From positions 13,681 to 77,680 of the forward strand of contig DBMO01000046.1 of the NCBI GenBank assembly GCA_002298995.1: a DNA stretch of 64,000 bases, given 5' to 3'. A program made the translations under genes and the position numbers. Each line of letters starts with the position of its first letter. Within the stretch, counting starts at the first letter, position 1. The stretch is from Desulfarculales bacterium UBA696. Its GTDB lineage: Bacteria > Desulfobacterota > Syntrophobacteria > Syntrophobacterales > Syntrophobacteraceae. The notes beneath the pieces were generated by a model, which ran no database searches, had not been told where the DNA came from, and saw nothing but the letters and a program-made list of their open reading frames with translations. This document shows, one piece after another, positions 17,160 through 26,854 of the stretch.

Positions 17160-19205
17160 ATGAATGCAAGTGTAATTGTTCTTTTTGCCCTCGCATGCGG
17201 CGCCCTTGGAGTCGTCTATGCGCTGGTTACCGCCTCATGGGTAAGCAAACAAAGTCCCGGTGACGAGAAGATGCAGGAAATCTCGGAGGCCATTCGTGAA
17301 GGCGCAACGGCATTCTTGAAAAGGGAATACAAGACGGTTGCCGTCGTGGCCGTCATATTGGCCGTTTTGCTCACTTACCTCGGAATCTGGACGTCCGTCG
17401 GGTTCATTTTCGGCACCGTTGGTTCGGCCGTTGCCGGCTATATCGGAATGATGGTATCCGTTAAAGCCAACGTGCGCACCACCGAAGCGGCCAAACGCGG
17501 CCTCCAGGCCGCCCTCACGGTAGCCTTCAAGGGCGGTTCGGTTACAGGCATCATGGTGGTTGGCCTGGGGCTTCTGGGCATCACTGGATACTATATGATC
17601 GCCAGGGCCTATGCGCCGGTCGACGATGTTTTCCATGCGTTGGTTGGTCTTGGTTTCGGTTGCTCGCTGATGAGCGTTTTCGCCCGTATTGCCGGCGGCA
17701 TTTACACCAAAGCGGCGGACGTCGGTGCGGACCTGGTGGGTAAAGTCGAGGCGGGAATCCCCGAAGACGACCCGAGAAACGCGGCGGTTATTGCCGATAA
17801 CGTGGGTGACAATGTCGGCGACTGCGCCGGCATGGCGGCTGACCTCTACGAGACCTACACCGTTACGCTGGTTGCCGCAATGCTGCTGGCCAAGACGGTT
17901 TTCGGGGCCGACAGCGGCTGGGTCGAATTCCCGCTGCTGATCGGGGGCATCTCGATCATCGCGTCGATTATCGGCACCTATTTCGTTCGCCTGGGCAAGA
18001 GTGAATATATCATGGGCGCCCTTTATAAAGGCCTTGCGGTTTCAGGTATTCTGGCAGCAGCCGCATTTTATTTCGCTTCCAAGTGGTTTTTGGCTCAGAC
18101 TGGCGTGGAGCAGGCGTTCACGCCGATGGGCGTGTTTACGATTTCCCTAATCGGTCTCGCGCTCACCGGCATAATCGTCATGATCACCGAGTACTTCACC
18201 TCGAAGAGCTTCAACCCCGTTAAGCATATCGCCGCGGCGAGCGTAACCGGCCACGGCACCAACGTCATAGCCGGCCTGGCGGTAAGCATGAAATCAACAG
18301 CCGCCCCTGCCCTGGTTATCTGCGGCGCGATAATGTGGTCCTACCAGCTTGGAGGCGGATTTTCCGGCAACCCCGGAGGCGGTCTTTTCGCGATTGCCCT
18401 TTCCGCCGTTGCGATGCTTTCTATGACCGGCATCGTCGTTGCCATTGACTCTTACGGCCCGATTACGGATAACGCGGGCGGTATAGCCGAAATGGCGGAA
18501 CTGCCCGAGAGCGTCCGAGCGATAACGGATCCGCTCGATGCGGTCGGCAACACCACCAAGGCCGTCACCAAGGGCTATGCCATCGGTTCGGCGGCTCTTG
18601 CCGCACTGGTGCTCTTTGCCGAATACTCCCGTTCCTTCCCCGGTCAGGTAACATTCGACCTGTCCAACCCGAAAGTCATAGTCGGCCTTTTCATCGGCGG
18701 TCTTCTGCCTTACTTGTTCGGCTCGCTGCTGATGGAAGCGGTCGGAAAGGCGGCCGGCGGCGTTGTCGAGGAAGTTCGCCGCCAGTTCCGTGAATTCCCG
18801 GGCATCATGGACTATACCCAGAAGCCCGAATACGGCAAGTGCGTCGATATCGTCACCAAATCCGCCATTAAAGAGATGATGCTTCCGGCCCTCATCCCGG
18901 TTGTGGCCCCCATCGCGGTCGGGTTCCTGATTGGCAAGGAAGCGCTTGGCGGCGTGCTGATCGGCTCGATTGTCACCGGTCTTTTCCAGGCCATCGCCAT
19001 GACCAGCGGCGGCGGCGCATGGGATAACGCGAAGAAGTTCATCGAAGACGGCATGTACGGCGGTAAAGGTTCAGACGCTCACAAATCGGCCGTAACAGGC
19101 GACACCGTGGGAGATCCGTACAAGGACACGGCCGGCCCCGCTATCAACCCGATGATCAAGGTTATCAATATCGTGGCCCTGCTGATCGTGCCGCTGCTCA
19201 AGTAA
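17160..19205 (+). CDS. hppA: Membrane-bound proton-pumping pyrophosphatase
   Basis: The 681-residue polytopic protein couples pyrophosphate hydrolysis to ion transport across the cytoplasmic membrane. The substrate site motifs are clear: KAADVGADLVGKVEAGIPEDDPRN and ADNVGDNVGDCAG, and near the C-terminus DTVGDPYKDTAGPAINP. The diagnostic stretch reads GNTTKAVTKGYAIGSAAL; a Lys in this place (GNTTKA rather than GNTTAA) marks the K+-independent class, all known members of which pump protons. GAGGAG lies 7 bases before the ATG. In syntrophic metabolism it can recover energy from pyrophosphate made by acyl-CoA synthetases. A terminator follows. Confidence 0.97.
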   Translation: MNASVIVLFALACGALGVVYALVTASWVSKQSPGDEKMQEISEAIREGATAFLKREYKTVAVVAVILAVLLTYLGIWTSVGFIFGTVGSAVAGYIGMMVSVKANVRTTEAAKRGLQAALTVAFKGGSVTGIMVVGLGLLGITGYYMIARAYAPVDDVFHALVGLGFGCSLMSVFARIAGGIYTKAADVGADLVGKVEAGIPEDDPRNAAVIADNVGDNVGDCAGMAADLYETYTVTLVAAMLLAKTVFGADSGWVEFPLLIGGISIIASIIGTYFVRLGKSEYIMGALYKGLAVSGILAAAAFYFASKWFLAQTGVEQAFTPMGVFTISLIGLALTGIIVMITEYFTSKSFNPVKHIAAASVTGHGTNVIAGLAVSMKSTAAPALVICGAIMWSYQLGGGFSGNPGGGLFAIALSAVAMLSMTGIVVAIDSYGPITDNAGGIAEMAELPESVRAITDPLDAVGNTTKAVTKGYAIGSAALAALVLFAEYSRSFPGQVTFDLSNPKVIVGLFIGGLLPYLFGSLLMEAVGKAAGGVVEEVRRQFREFPGIMDYTQKPEYGKCVDIVTKSAIKEMMLPALIPVVAPIAVGFLIGKEALGGVLIGSIVTGLFQAIAMTSGGGAWDNAKKFIEDGMYGGKGSDAHKSAVTGDTVGDPYKDTAGPAINPMIKVINIVALLIVPLLK

Positions 19206-19252
19206 GACAAAAACGCCCGCCCTCATGGCGGACCCTTACCGCAGCATAAAAA

Positions 19253-19291
19253 GAACCGGCGGCCCATAAAAGGACCGCCGGTTCATTTTAT
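19253..19291. terminator. Bidirectional terminator between hppA and meaB
   Basis: A long stem (GAACCGGCGG / CCGCCGGTTC, 19253-19284) with loop around ATAAAA is followed by ATTTTAT on the plus strand and by TTTTTAT on the minus strand. It separates two convergent genes. Confidence 0.9.
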
Positions 19292-19294
19292 ATG

Positions 19295-19319
19295 TAGCGC
19301 AGGCTTTCCAGCCTGCCTC
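19295..19319. repeat. Dispersed palindromic element, copy 1
   Basis: GCAGGCTTTCCAGCCTGC is a near-perfect palindrome. Related copies occur at about 29423, 34539 and 37131 in this window, always between genes. It behaves like a REP-type element. Confidence 0.6.
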
Positions 19320-19329
19320 AGCCGACCTC

Positions 19330-20286
19330 CTACCCCAATTCCCTGGAGATAATCTCCTGAACGAGGGTGTACGGGTCTGATTTCTTATCGACCACCTTTT
19401 CGACCAGCTCGTCCAGGGAATCCCCCCTCGCCTCCATCCTGTCAAGAAGGGTCCGGAATGCCTGATCTTTCAGGGTTTCGATAAGCTGTATCCTAACCCG
19501 CTTTTCGATCACTTCCTTCCACTTGTCCTCGCCGCTTGAGAGCAGGTAACTCCTGTGTTTTTCGATCGCGCCGTGCAGTTCTTCCATGCCGCGCGATTTA
19601 AGTGCCTCGGTTTCTATGATCGGCGGCTCCCAGCCGTTCGATCCACCTCGGCGGCATCCTATCTCGATCATGTTGCGCAACTCGCGGATTGTTTTCCTGG
19701 ATCCTTCGCGATCTGCCTTGTTCACCACGAAGATGTTTCCGATCTCCATTATGCCCGCTTTGATCGCCTGGATGTCGTCTCCCATTCCCGGCACCGTCAC
19801 CAGGACCGTGCTATGGGCGGAGTTTGCGATCTCGACCTCATCCTGACCCACACCAACCGTCTCGACAATTATGATGTCCTTGCCCATGGCATCCAGGACG
19901 TTCACCATGTCATTGGTGGACCTGGTCAGACCGCCGAAATGACCGCGAGTGGCGAGACTTCGGATAAAGACCCCGGCATCCAGGAAATGTCGCTGCATGC
20001 GAATGCGGTCCCCCAGTATCGCCCCTCCGCTAAATGGGCTGGTGGGGTCCACCGCCAGGATTCCCACCGTCTTGCCCTCCTTGCGGTAGAGTATGGCCAT
20101 TTGATCGACTAGGGTGCTTTTCCCAACGCCCGGCGAGCCGGTGAACCCGATCACGTAAGCCTTGCCGGTGTGCGGGTAGAGTTCTTTGAGGATCTCCTTC
20201 GAGGTGGGTATTTCGTCATCTATATCGCGAAGGAGCCGGGCCGTGGCGCGCACGTCACCGGAAATTATCTGTTCGACTATGTCCAT
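19330..20286 (-). CDS. meaB: MeaB/ArgK-family GTPase, methylmalonyl-CoA mutase chaperone
   Basis: The 318-residue G3E GTPase protects and reactivates B12-dependent methylmalonyl-CoA mutase. It has Walker A GSPGVGKST (about residues 50-58), the AVDPTSPFSGGAILGDRIRM stretch typical of MeaB, ETVGVGQ and the NKAD motif. ATG at 20286 is chosen over an upstream start because GAGG precedes it and the family length fits. It is the last gene of the mcmA1-mcmA2-meaB set, 229 bases after mcmA2. Confidence 0.95.
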   Translation of the reverse strand: MDIVEQIISGDVRATARLLRDIDDEIPTSKEILKELYPHTGKAYVIGFTGSPGVGKSTLVDQMAILYRKEGKTVGILAVDPTSPFSGGAILGDRIRMQRHFLDAGVFIRSLATRGHFGGLTRSTNDMVNVLDAMGKDIIIVETVGVGQDEVEIANSAHSTVLVTVPGMGDDIQAIKAGIMEIGNIFVVNKADREGSRKTIRELRNMIEIGCRRGGSNGWEPPIIETEALKSRGMEELHGAIEKHRSYLLSSGEDKWKEVIEKRVRIQLIETLKDQAFRTLLDRMEARGDSLDELVEKVVDKKSDPYTLVQEIISRELG

Positions 20287-20515
20287 GATCAAAGCCTCGT
20301 CACTTTTAAGAAAGACTCTCCGGGTTTGGCTTAATTGACCAAAGCGTTCTCCCCGTCGAAAAGATGGCTTCAAGGTAAATTCTTGCGAGCAAAGCCGCTA
20401 CTCATCCACGCTGATACCCCGCGGCGGGTGAGCGGCGGATGACCGTCCGCCTTCAGCCGCATCGCTGCCGCCGGCCCGGAAAGGAAGCCGGTGCGGCCAA
20501 ACATTTACGCAAGCG

Positions 20516-20944
20516 CTACCTGGCCTTCAAAGCCACGGCCTGCCGCGGCTGGATGTTTGTCGTTACCCAGTCGGTAATGTCCTGGAGCTTTGCGCCCGGT
20601 TCAAAGATCTCCTTGATTCCGATCTCCTTGAGTTTGGGGATGTCCTCCAGCGGAAAGATGCCGCCGCCGATTACGGAAATATCCTGGGCATTGCTCTCCT
20701 TGAGAAGCTCCATAATCCTGGGAAAAGAATAGGTATGCGCGCCTGAGAGGATGCTGAGACCGATTATGTCCACGTCCTCTTGGATGGCGGTGCTTACGAT
20801 CTGCTCGGGTGTCTGATGGCACCCGGTATATACGACCTCGAAACCCGCGTCCCTGAAAGCTCGGGCGATAACGCGAGCGCCGCGGTCATGGCCGTCAAGG
20901 CCGGGCTTTGCAACCAATATGCGGAGTTTCCTTCCTTTTTCCAT
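20516..20944 (-). CDS. Methylmalonyl-CoA mutase, B12-binding subunit
   Basis: The 142-residue protein is a stand-alone cobalamin-binding domain. The DGHDRGA motif (His19) supplies the lower axial ligand to the cobalt, and SILSGAHTYSFPRIMELL and VIGGGIFPLEDIPKLKE complete the B12 pocket. It pairs with the catalytic subunit encoded 101 bases upstream; the split form occurs in archaea and many Desulfobacterota. The reaction interconverts methylmalonyl-CoA and succinyl-CoA, used in propionate oxidation or formation. Confidence 0.95.
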   Translation of the reverse strand: MEKGRKLRILVAKPGLDGHDRGARVIARAFRDAGFEVVYTGCHQTPEQIVSTAIQEDVDIIGLSILSGAHTYSFPRIMELLKESNAQDISVIGGGIFPLEDIPKLKEIGIKEIFEPGAKLQDITDWVTTNIQPRQAVALKAR

Positions 20945-21045
20945 GGAAACATTACCTCCCTGTTAGAAAAATAAACATCTATATGTCCGATCCCTAATCC
21001 GCGCGTATTTATTTACGCGCTCGATGCCGCGTCGGCCGAGGCCGC

Positions 21046-22746
21046 CTAAAAAGTTCCGGGATCTGTGTATACTCCGAACACCTCGCGGTAGAGATCGCAG
21101 CATTCCTGCTCGGTTGCCCCGGCGCGCACCGCCTCGATGAGGGCCGGCATGACGTTGTTCTCCCAGGACGGGGGGCCTTCGCAGCGCCGGCGCAGCTCGT
21201 CCATTGCCCTGCGATACCTGTCCTTATTGCGTTTTTCCTTGAACTGATTGGTGCGGTCGACTTGCATCTTCTCGATCGTGTCGTCGATCTTGAGGACGAA
21301 TTCCAGTTCCCGCCGCTCTGAAGCGTACTTATTCACGCCGATGATGAGCTTCTCGCCCGCCTCGACCTGCTGCTGGAAGTGGTAGGCCGCATCCGCAATT
21401 TCCATCTGCGGGTAGTCGCGCTCGATTGCCCGAACCATTCCGCCCAGTTCATCGAGCTTCCTGATGTATTCAGTTGCTTCCTCTTCCATCTTGTCCGTAA
21501 GCGCCTCGATGAAGTACGAGCCGGCGAGCGGATCTATTACATTGGTTACCCCGGTTTCGTCGGCAAGGATCTGCTGGGTGCGAAGGGCGATGAGCACGGC
21601 CTCCTCGCTCGGGATCATGTAAACTTCATCAAGCGAATTGGTGTGCAGGGACTGCGTGCCGCCGAGAATCGCCGCAAGGCCTTCGGTGGTAGTACGGATG
21701 ATGTTATTGTAAGGTTCCTGGGCGGTAAGCGAGCATCCTGCCGTTTGCGTATGGAACCGCATGAGCATGGACCTGGGGTCCTTGGCCTTGAAGCGCTCTT
21801 TCATCAACCGGGCCCACAAGCGGCGACTCGCCCGCATTTTGGCTATTTCTTCGAAAAAGTCTATGTGCGAGTTCCAGAAGAAGGAGAGTCTTCCGGCAAA
21901 ATCATCTACAGCCAGGCCCCGTTTGATGCCTTCTTCCACGTAGGTGATGCCGTCATAGATCGTAAAGGCGAGTTCCTGCACCGCTGTCGAGCCCGCCTCG
22001 CGGATGTGGTAGCCGCTGATGCTAATGGTGTTCCAGCGGGGCACCTCGCGCGTTCCGAACTCGACGGTATCGGTAACGAGCCGCAGGCTCGGCTCGGGTG
22101 GAAGCATGAGCGTCTTCTGCGCGATGAATTCCTTGAGGCAGTCGTTCTGGATGGTGCCGCCAAGTTTGCTCCGGGAGTAGCCCTCGTTTTCCGCATTGGC
22201 AATGTACATCGCCCAGACTATCGAAGCGGGCGGGTTGATGGTCATCGACGTGGTGACCTTTTCGAGATTGATATTGGCGAAAAGGCGCTGCATGTCCTCG
22301 ACGGTGTCAATTGCCACTCCGCATTTTCCGCACTCGCCCCGAGCGAGTGGAGAATTGGTATCGTAGCCCATGAGGGTCGGAAAATCGAAGGCAGTGCTCA
22401 GGCCGGTTTCACCGTGGTTTATAAGGTAATGAAACCGCTGGTTTGTATCTTCGGATGTTCCCAGGCCGGCAAACATTCGCATGGTCCAGAGCCGGGCGCG
22501 GTACATCGTGCTCTGGACGCCCCTGGTAAAGGGATAGAATCCCGGAAAACCAATTTCTTCGAAAAAATCTTTGTGTTCAATATCCTGGGGGGTGTAAAGC
22601 GGTTTTATCTCCAGGTCGGATACCGTGGAGAAACGACCGAGGCGCTCGGGCATTTTCTGAAGCGCTTGTTTATACTCCGCCAGCCACTCGTTATATTCTG
22701 TTTGCATCCTTTCGAGCGCCGATTCGGAAAGAACCTTTTTTCCCAT
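21046..22746 (-). CDS. Methylmalonyl-CoA mutase, catalytic subunit
   Basis: The 566-residue protein is the TIM-barrel half of an acyl-CoA mutase. Typical motifs include GFYPFTRGVQSTMYRARLWTMR near the substrate channel, LINHGETGLSTAFDFPTLMG, and HTQTAGCSLTAQEPYNNIIRT. It lacks its own B12 domain, which is the next gene. The YPFTRG...MYRxRxWT form is that of methylmalonyl-CoA mutase rather than isobutyryl-CoA or ethylmalonyl-CoA mutase, though the substrate is not proven. A good ribosome site (AGGAGGTCAGA) precedes the ATG. First gene of the operon. Confidence 0.95.
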   Translation of the reverse strand: MGKKVLSESALERMQTEYNEWLAEYKQALQKMPERLGRFSTVSDLEIKPLYTPQDIEHKDFFEEIGFPGFYPFTRGVQSTMYRARLWTMRMFAGLGTSEDTNQRFHYLINHGETGLSTAFDFPTLMGYDTNSPLARGECGKCGVAIDTVEDMQRLFANINLEKVTTSMTINPPASIVWAMYIANAENEGYSRSKLGGTIQNDCLKEFIAQKTLMLPPEPSLRLVTDTVEFGTREVPRWNTISISGYHIREAGSTAVQELAFTIYDGITYVEEGIKRGLAVDDFAGRLSFFWNSHIDFFEEIAKMRASRRLWARLMKERFKAKDPRSMLMRFHTQTAGCSLTAQEPYNNIIRTTTEGLAAILGGTQSLHTNSLDEVYMIPSEEAVLIALRTQQILADETGVTNVIDPLAGSYFIEALTDKMEEEATEYIRKLDELGGMVRAIERDYPQMEIADAAYHFQQQVEAGEKLIIGVNKYASERRELEFVLKIDDTIEKMQVDRTNQFKEKRNKDRYRRAMDELRRRCEGPPSWENNVMPALIEAVRAGATEQECCDLYREVFGVYTDPGTF

Positions 22747-23592
22747 TCTGACCTCCTACAGTGATTTAAGAGTAACACTAGCGATGATCTGGGAAGCACC
22801 GGATCAAGTAAGACATTGCTGAAAGAGCCGCCGCAGAGGACGGCGAATCGAGGGCGGGGGACACGTGCAGCCCTTTTAATGCGGCCAACACATGACCCGC
22901 CTTGTTGTTTCCCGGTTCGGGGAGAATAAATTGAAAAAAGCCTGTATTGATTGAGCTGTCGGACCGAGCCTTGAGACAAGGAGCGTGAAAGGGGGCGCAA
23001 GCTTCGAGGACAGAAGGGAACTGAATGTGCTTTGCATTATTGCCCGACAAAAAGGCTCAATTGTGTAACCCCAAACAATTAAACAGAGAGTGTTTGCTAT
23101 GTCAAACAGTTTTTACTTGACCCAAAGTGGAAAGTTCTGTTACTAGGAAGTTGTACGAAATCCCGGAACATATCGATTAAATCCACGCTCATTTTGAAAC
23201 ACTTCCGAGTCGACCTCCTCTGCTCAAGCGGCCCGGTTCCGGAAAAAGCATTGACCAGGCGGCATCCTAAACTCCGGCTCCTCTAATCCTCCACCGGACA
23301 AACTCAAATCTTGCACAAAATGCCGCAAGGTGCTTTGCAGCCGAACAACTATCGATTTTATATTTTTAACGTTCGGAGTTCATTTGCCTCGGCCTTCACC
23401 GGCCTTGCAGTAGATGCATCCTCATCCCGTGTTCGTCTTTAAACAATTAATTCTGCGACACTTATTAAAACCCGTACCACTCTTTGAAAGCCCGTTGGAC
23501 GCAGAGCGACCCCCGAGAGGAGGTGATAAAGAGGAGGCGCGTAACGCCATCTTACCCGATCAATGATGAAACTATCTACTTAGGAGGATATT
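22747..23592. other. Large divergent intergenic region
   Basis: About 845 bases separate the mutase operon (minus) from the Trp-rich membrane protein (plus). Short frames on the minus strand (for example 22778-23050) lack ribosome sites and family signals. The region must hold two promoters; none was located with confidence. Confidence 0.45.
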
Positions 23593-24888
23593 ATGGCAGA
23601 TGTTCTAAAACCGCGCTGGGGACAGCCGGTAACTGGCATTATTTCATCAATTGCATTCTTTCTCGTAGCTTTGCTTACGTGGTTTATTTTCAGCGATCCC
23701 CGAGGTCCCGTAGGCTCTTTTCCCTATCCGTTCGTTCTCTATCTGGCAATGATGATTTTGGTGGGCCTTTGGCAGCACATGTTCCTTGGAGACTGGCCTT
23801 TTCAGGACATCGGCCAGCCGTGGCGGGGCATTATCGAAACCGTCGTCAACCTGGTCGTGGTCTGGTTTGTAATCCATATCGTATTTTACAGGGTCCTCGG
23901 ACTTGGATTCAACTTCCTCAGCCAGGTTAATCTCGAAAACATCGCCGCAGCCGGAAATCTGGTGCTGCCCGGACCCGAGGGCAAGAAAATGACCCTCGAG
24001 GCCATTAGCGCACCTACAGCGCGATTTGCTGAACGGGCAGTCGTATGCTTTGTCCTCATCGGTTTTTATTCGTACCCGTTCGTTACAATCCTTTTCGGCA
24101 AATGGCCAATTCGTCCCAGTAATCTCACACAGCCTCAGGCAGGCTTTGCCGAGCTTGGCTGGACCACGATGCTGACACTCTTCTTATACACCATCCTGAT
24201 CGTGCCTTTCTGGGGGATGATATGGGGGACCTCGTTCGGCACCTCGGTTGGTTTCAATACGCCCTGGTGGGGCGGTATTGCCGGGACCAAGCACGTCCAC
24301 TGGGTATTTGGATGGTGGGAATGGATGATCATCGTCCTTTTCATGACGCCAAACGTATGGCGGATGAAGCCCTGGACAACCATCAACCTCCCACAACCCT
24401 GGAAGGGTGCTGTATCCTTCGTCATCAATGTCGCCCTAGGATATTTTATTGCATGGCTTTGCGTTAAACTCGCGTACCTGTGGATGGACATGGGCAGCGT
24501 GACTCAACACCTCCCTGCAGGCGACAAGGGGGACCCGACCCGCTTCCTGTGGTATCACGCCGCGGAGATCGCCGGCTTTACGCTTATTCCTTTCCTTGCC
24601 TGGCATCACTATTTCGACGATATGTGCATACAGTCGGATAAGGATTCTTGGGGAGCATTCTGGTTCAGGACTTTGGGCGTTGGCGTTCTCATGGCCATAA
24701 ACTACATTTTCTTCTATTATATTAACTTCGGCTACTGGGGACTCGGCAACGGCCACATGCACGGCACGGTCGCCGAAAGATTCATTCACGGCGAATCGCT
24801 GATCTGGAACTTCTGGTGGATCATTCCGCTTCTGTGGAACGAGTGGTTCTTCCACAAATGGCCGTTCTACGTGCATGAACACCACTAG
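23593..24888 (+). CDS. Unrecognised Trp- and His-rich polytopic membrane protein with internal repeats
   Basis: The 431-residue protein has about eight membrane spans and is very rich in Trp and aromatic residues. Four modules are visible, each opening with QPxxG (QPVTG near residue 15, QPWRG near 75, QPQAG near 183, QPWKG near 265) followed by one span, a loop, and a second span; three of the modules end in or near a WP(F/I) or WRMKPW motif. The C-terminal part has His clusters: YHAAE, WHHYFDD, HMHG, FIHGE and a final HEHH. AGGAGG lies 5 bases before the ATG. No family is recognised; transport or metal/haem binding are only possibilities. It is a single gene with its own terminator. Confidence 0.8.
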   Translation: MADVLKPRWGQPVTGIISSIAFFLVALLTWFIFSDPRGPVGSFPYPFVLYLAMMILVGLWQHMFLGDWPFQDIGQPWRGIIETVVNLVVVWFVIHIVFYRVLGLGFNFLSQVNLENIAAAGNLVLPGPEGKKMTLEAISAPTARFAERAVVCFVLIGFYSYPFVTILFGKWPIRPSNLTQPQAGFAELGWTTMLTLFLYTILIVPFWGMIWGTSFGTSVGFNTPWWGGIAGTKHVHWVFGWWEWMIIVLFMTPNVWRMKPWTTINLPQPWKGAVSFVINVALGYFIAWLCVKLAYLWMDMGSVTQHLPAGDKGDPTRFLWYHAAEIAGFTLIPFLAWHHYFDDMCIQSDKDSWGAFWFRTLGVGVLMAINYIFFYYINFGYWGLGNGHMHGTVAERFIHGESLIWNFWWIIPLLWNEWFFHKWPFYVHEHH

Positions 24889-24912
24889 GCCGATCTTGGT
24901 TAAATAAAAAAA

Positions 24913-24946
24913 GGGGCTCCGGAGACTGTTTCCGGCGCCCCTTTTA
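24913..24946. terminator. Terminator after the Trp-rich membrane protein
   Basis: GGGGCTCCGGA pairs with TCCGGCGCCCC (24913-24941) and is followed by TTTTAT; the A-run on the left makes it usable for the convergent GTPase gene as well. Confidence 0.9.
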
Positions 24947-24994
24947 TATTGCGGTGCACATAAGATATCAGACCCTCCGCCTTCCTCGGTTCCT

Positions 24995-26854
24995 CTACAG
25001 TTTCTCGGAAACCTGGCGGATGCAATTTAGTTGAGTCCGGATTCTCTCAATGGCGGCTAGTTTGTCTGCCAGGGCCGACTCGCTCTTCGAGGCCTGCTCT
25101 TCTCCCTGCGAGCGCAGGTCCATGCCGCGTTCCATGGCCTTCGAGATGCCCTCTGAGATTGCTTCCATTTTTCGGATCATTTCGGAGCGGAATGCACCGG
25201 CGCTTTTGTTCAGACGTTCGATGAAGTCGAAGCGCAGCCTTCCCGAGTGCATTTCGATTGCTTCGAGCATGTGGCGTTTTCGCTTGCCGACAATGAAACG
25301 ATTGGCTTTGCGGTAGGCCCACCCCTTGATGCGCTCGAACCTTCCGCTGATATAGCCGGGAAAGACCTGCGTAAGGGATTCTGTCAGCATGTCGAGGCCG
25401 ACCGCTTCTTCACGCAGCTTGTATTGGAACGACGATTCGGAGAACCACGACGATTCTGCTTCCACCGGCTCGAAGGGAACGCAGAAGAGCTGGGAGGAAA
25501 AGTCGAGAAGCGAATCGATCATCTGGTTTACTCGGGCCGCGAAGCGGCGGCAGATGCCCTCGAATGCCTCCGAGAGCCGCTCCTCCTCCAGCTCGCGCCA
25601 GGCGGAAAACTCGCTCTGGATTCTTCCACGCACAAAGCCTTCCAGTGCGTCATTGAGCTCCCGCAGTGATAAATCCTTCTTTCCCTCATGGAACCGGCCG
25701 AATTCCACATCCATTTTTGGAACAAGGCTGCTTTTGAGTTTGCCAAGGTCGCTGTCCAGTTCCCTGACTATAAGGCGCTCGAGTTCGGCGCTAAATAGTG
25801 TGTCAAATTCGCGCCTCTCGCGCAGCAGTTCTTCTTTCTTGTTCACGAACGAGTCTATTTTTCCACGGATCTGTTCGACGGGAGTCATGAGGGACTTCAA
25901 CTCGAGTTCGGTCTCCAGCTTCACGCCGGAGAGGGTCCTCAGAAGGTTCCGGGCGGCAGAGCCCAGCAGGACTTTTCCCTTTTCCTTCATGAGAAACCGG
26001 TCAAGCGCCTCCGAGAACGCCGGAAGCCCGCTTTGGGAAAGAAGCTTCCGCGCACCGTCGATTTTTCCGGAAAGGGCGAGTTTCGCCGAAACCGGGAAAA
26101 TCTTAATCCCCGTGCCCATGATGTTTTCGACGGCTGCTCTCGAAAAATCGAGCGAGCGTTCGACCTCGTCATCCGAGAGATAGTCGATCTTATTTAGAAG
26201 GAAAAAGATCCTGTCGGCAAATTCACGCACGTCTCTCAAAAACTCGAGTTCAGCGCTGCCCGCGGGCTGGTCCACCGATAGCAAAAACAGCGCGGCATCG
26301 GATTTTGGAAGATACCTGTAGGCAACATCGGTATTGTGGACGTAGACCGACCCGACCCCCGGCGTATCTACGAGGCGAACCCCGCCCTTGAGATACTGGG
26401 ATGGGTACATTACCACCACTTCCCGGACCAGTTTCTCGTTTTGAGGATTTCCACCCTCGGTTACGTATTCCGGCAGGGACTCGACCGGGATATCCATGAT
26501 CTTTCCGTCAGTGAAAAAGACCTTTGCCGCCACCTCCCGGCCATAAACCAGGACGGTTACGATGGAGGTCAGCGGCACGACTGATACAGGCAGCAGATCG
26601 GCGCCGAGCAGGGCATTTATGAGACAGGTTTTGCCGCGTTTGAACTGGCCGACAACCACAAGGTTGAAGGTGTTGGCTTCGAGCTTTTCCTTCAACTCGA
26701 GACAGGACTGCGGGTCGCTCGGGCCAAGGTCGAGTATCTCGGAGATTGCATGAAAAATTTGCTCCCTCAGCCGCTTGTATTCGCTGGCGGCGCCGGCCTT
26801 GCGCTGATTCGAGCGGGGGGGAGACTCGGGTTTCCTGGGAATGGTTTTTCTCAT
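24995..26854 (-). CDS. Dynamin-family (bacterial dynamin-like) GTPase
   Basis: The 619-residue protein has a dynamin-type GTPase domain near the N-terminus: G1 GQFKRGKTCLINALLG, G2 Thr in VPLTSIVTVL, G3 DTPGVGS and G4 NKID. The remaining 350 residues are helical, charged and coiled-coil-like, with a short hydrophobic area around FPGYISGRFERIKGW that may act as the membrane-binding paddle. Such proteins remodel or repair membranes. Some work as tandem pairs; here only one gene is present. ATG at 26854 (after ACAGGT) is preferred; the frame remains open for 55 further codons upstream without clear coding character. Confidence 0.85.
   Translation of the reverse strand: MRKTIPRKPESPPRSNQRKAGAASEYKRLREQIFHAISEILDLGPSDPQSCLELKEKLEANTFNLVVVGQFKRGKTCLINALLGADLLPVSVVPLTSIVTVLVYGREVAAKVFFTDGKIMDIPVESLPEYVTEGGNPQNEKLVREVVVMYPSQYLKGGVRLVDTPGVGSVYVHNTDVAYRYLPKSDAALFLLSVDQPAGSAELEFLRDVREFADRIFFLLNKIDYLSDDEVERSLDFSRAAVENIMGTGIKIFPVSAKLALSGKIDGARKLLSQSGLPAFSEALDRFLMKEKGKVLLGSAARNLLRTLSGVKLETELELKSLMTPVEQIRGKIDSFVNKKEELLRERREFDTLFSAELERLIVRELDSDLGKLKSSLVPKMDVEFGRFHEGKKDLSLRELNDALEGFVRGRIQSEFSAWRELEEERLSEAFEGICRRFAARVNQMIDSLLDFSSQLFCVPFEPVEAESSWFSESSFQYKLREEAVGLDMLTESLTQVFPGYISGRFERIKGWAYRKANRFIVGKRKRHMLEAIEMHSGRLRFDFIERLNKSAGAFRSEMIRKMEAISEGISKAMERGMDLRSQGEEQASKSESALADKLAAIERIRTQLNCIRQVSEKL

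Noticed and set aside
21379..22764. Long open frame antisense to the mutase catalytic gene
   Set aside because: Mirror of a GC-rich coding gene; no motif; the minus-strand gene is certain.
22778..23050. 90-codon minus-strand frame in the divergent gap
   Set aside because: No ribosome site and no recognisable sequence; kept as non-coding.
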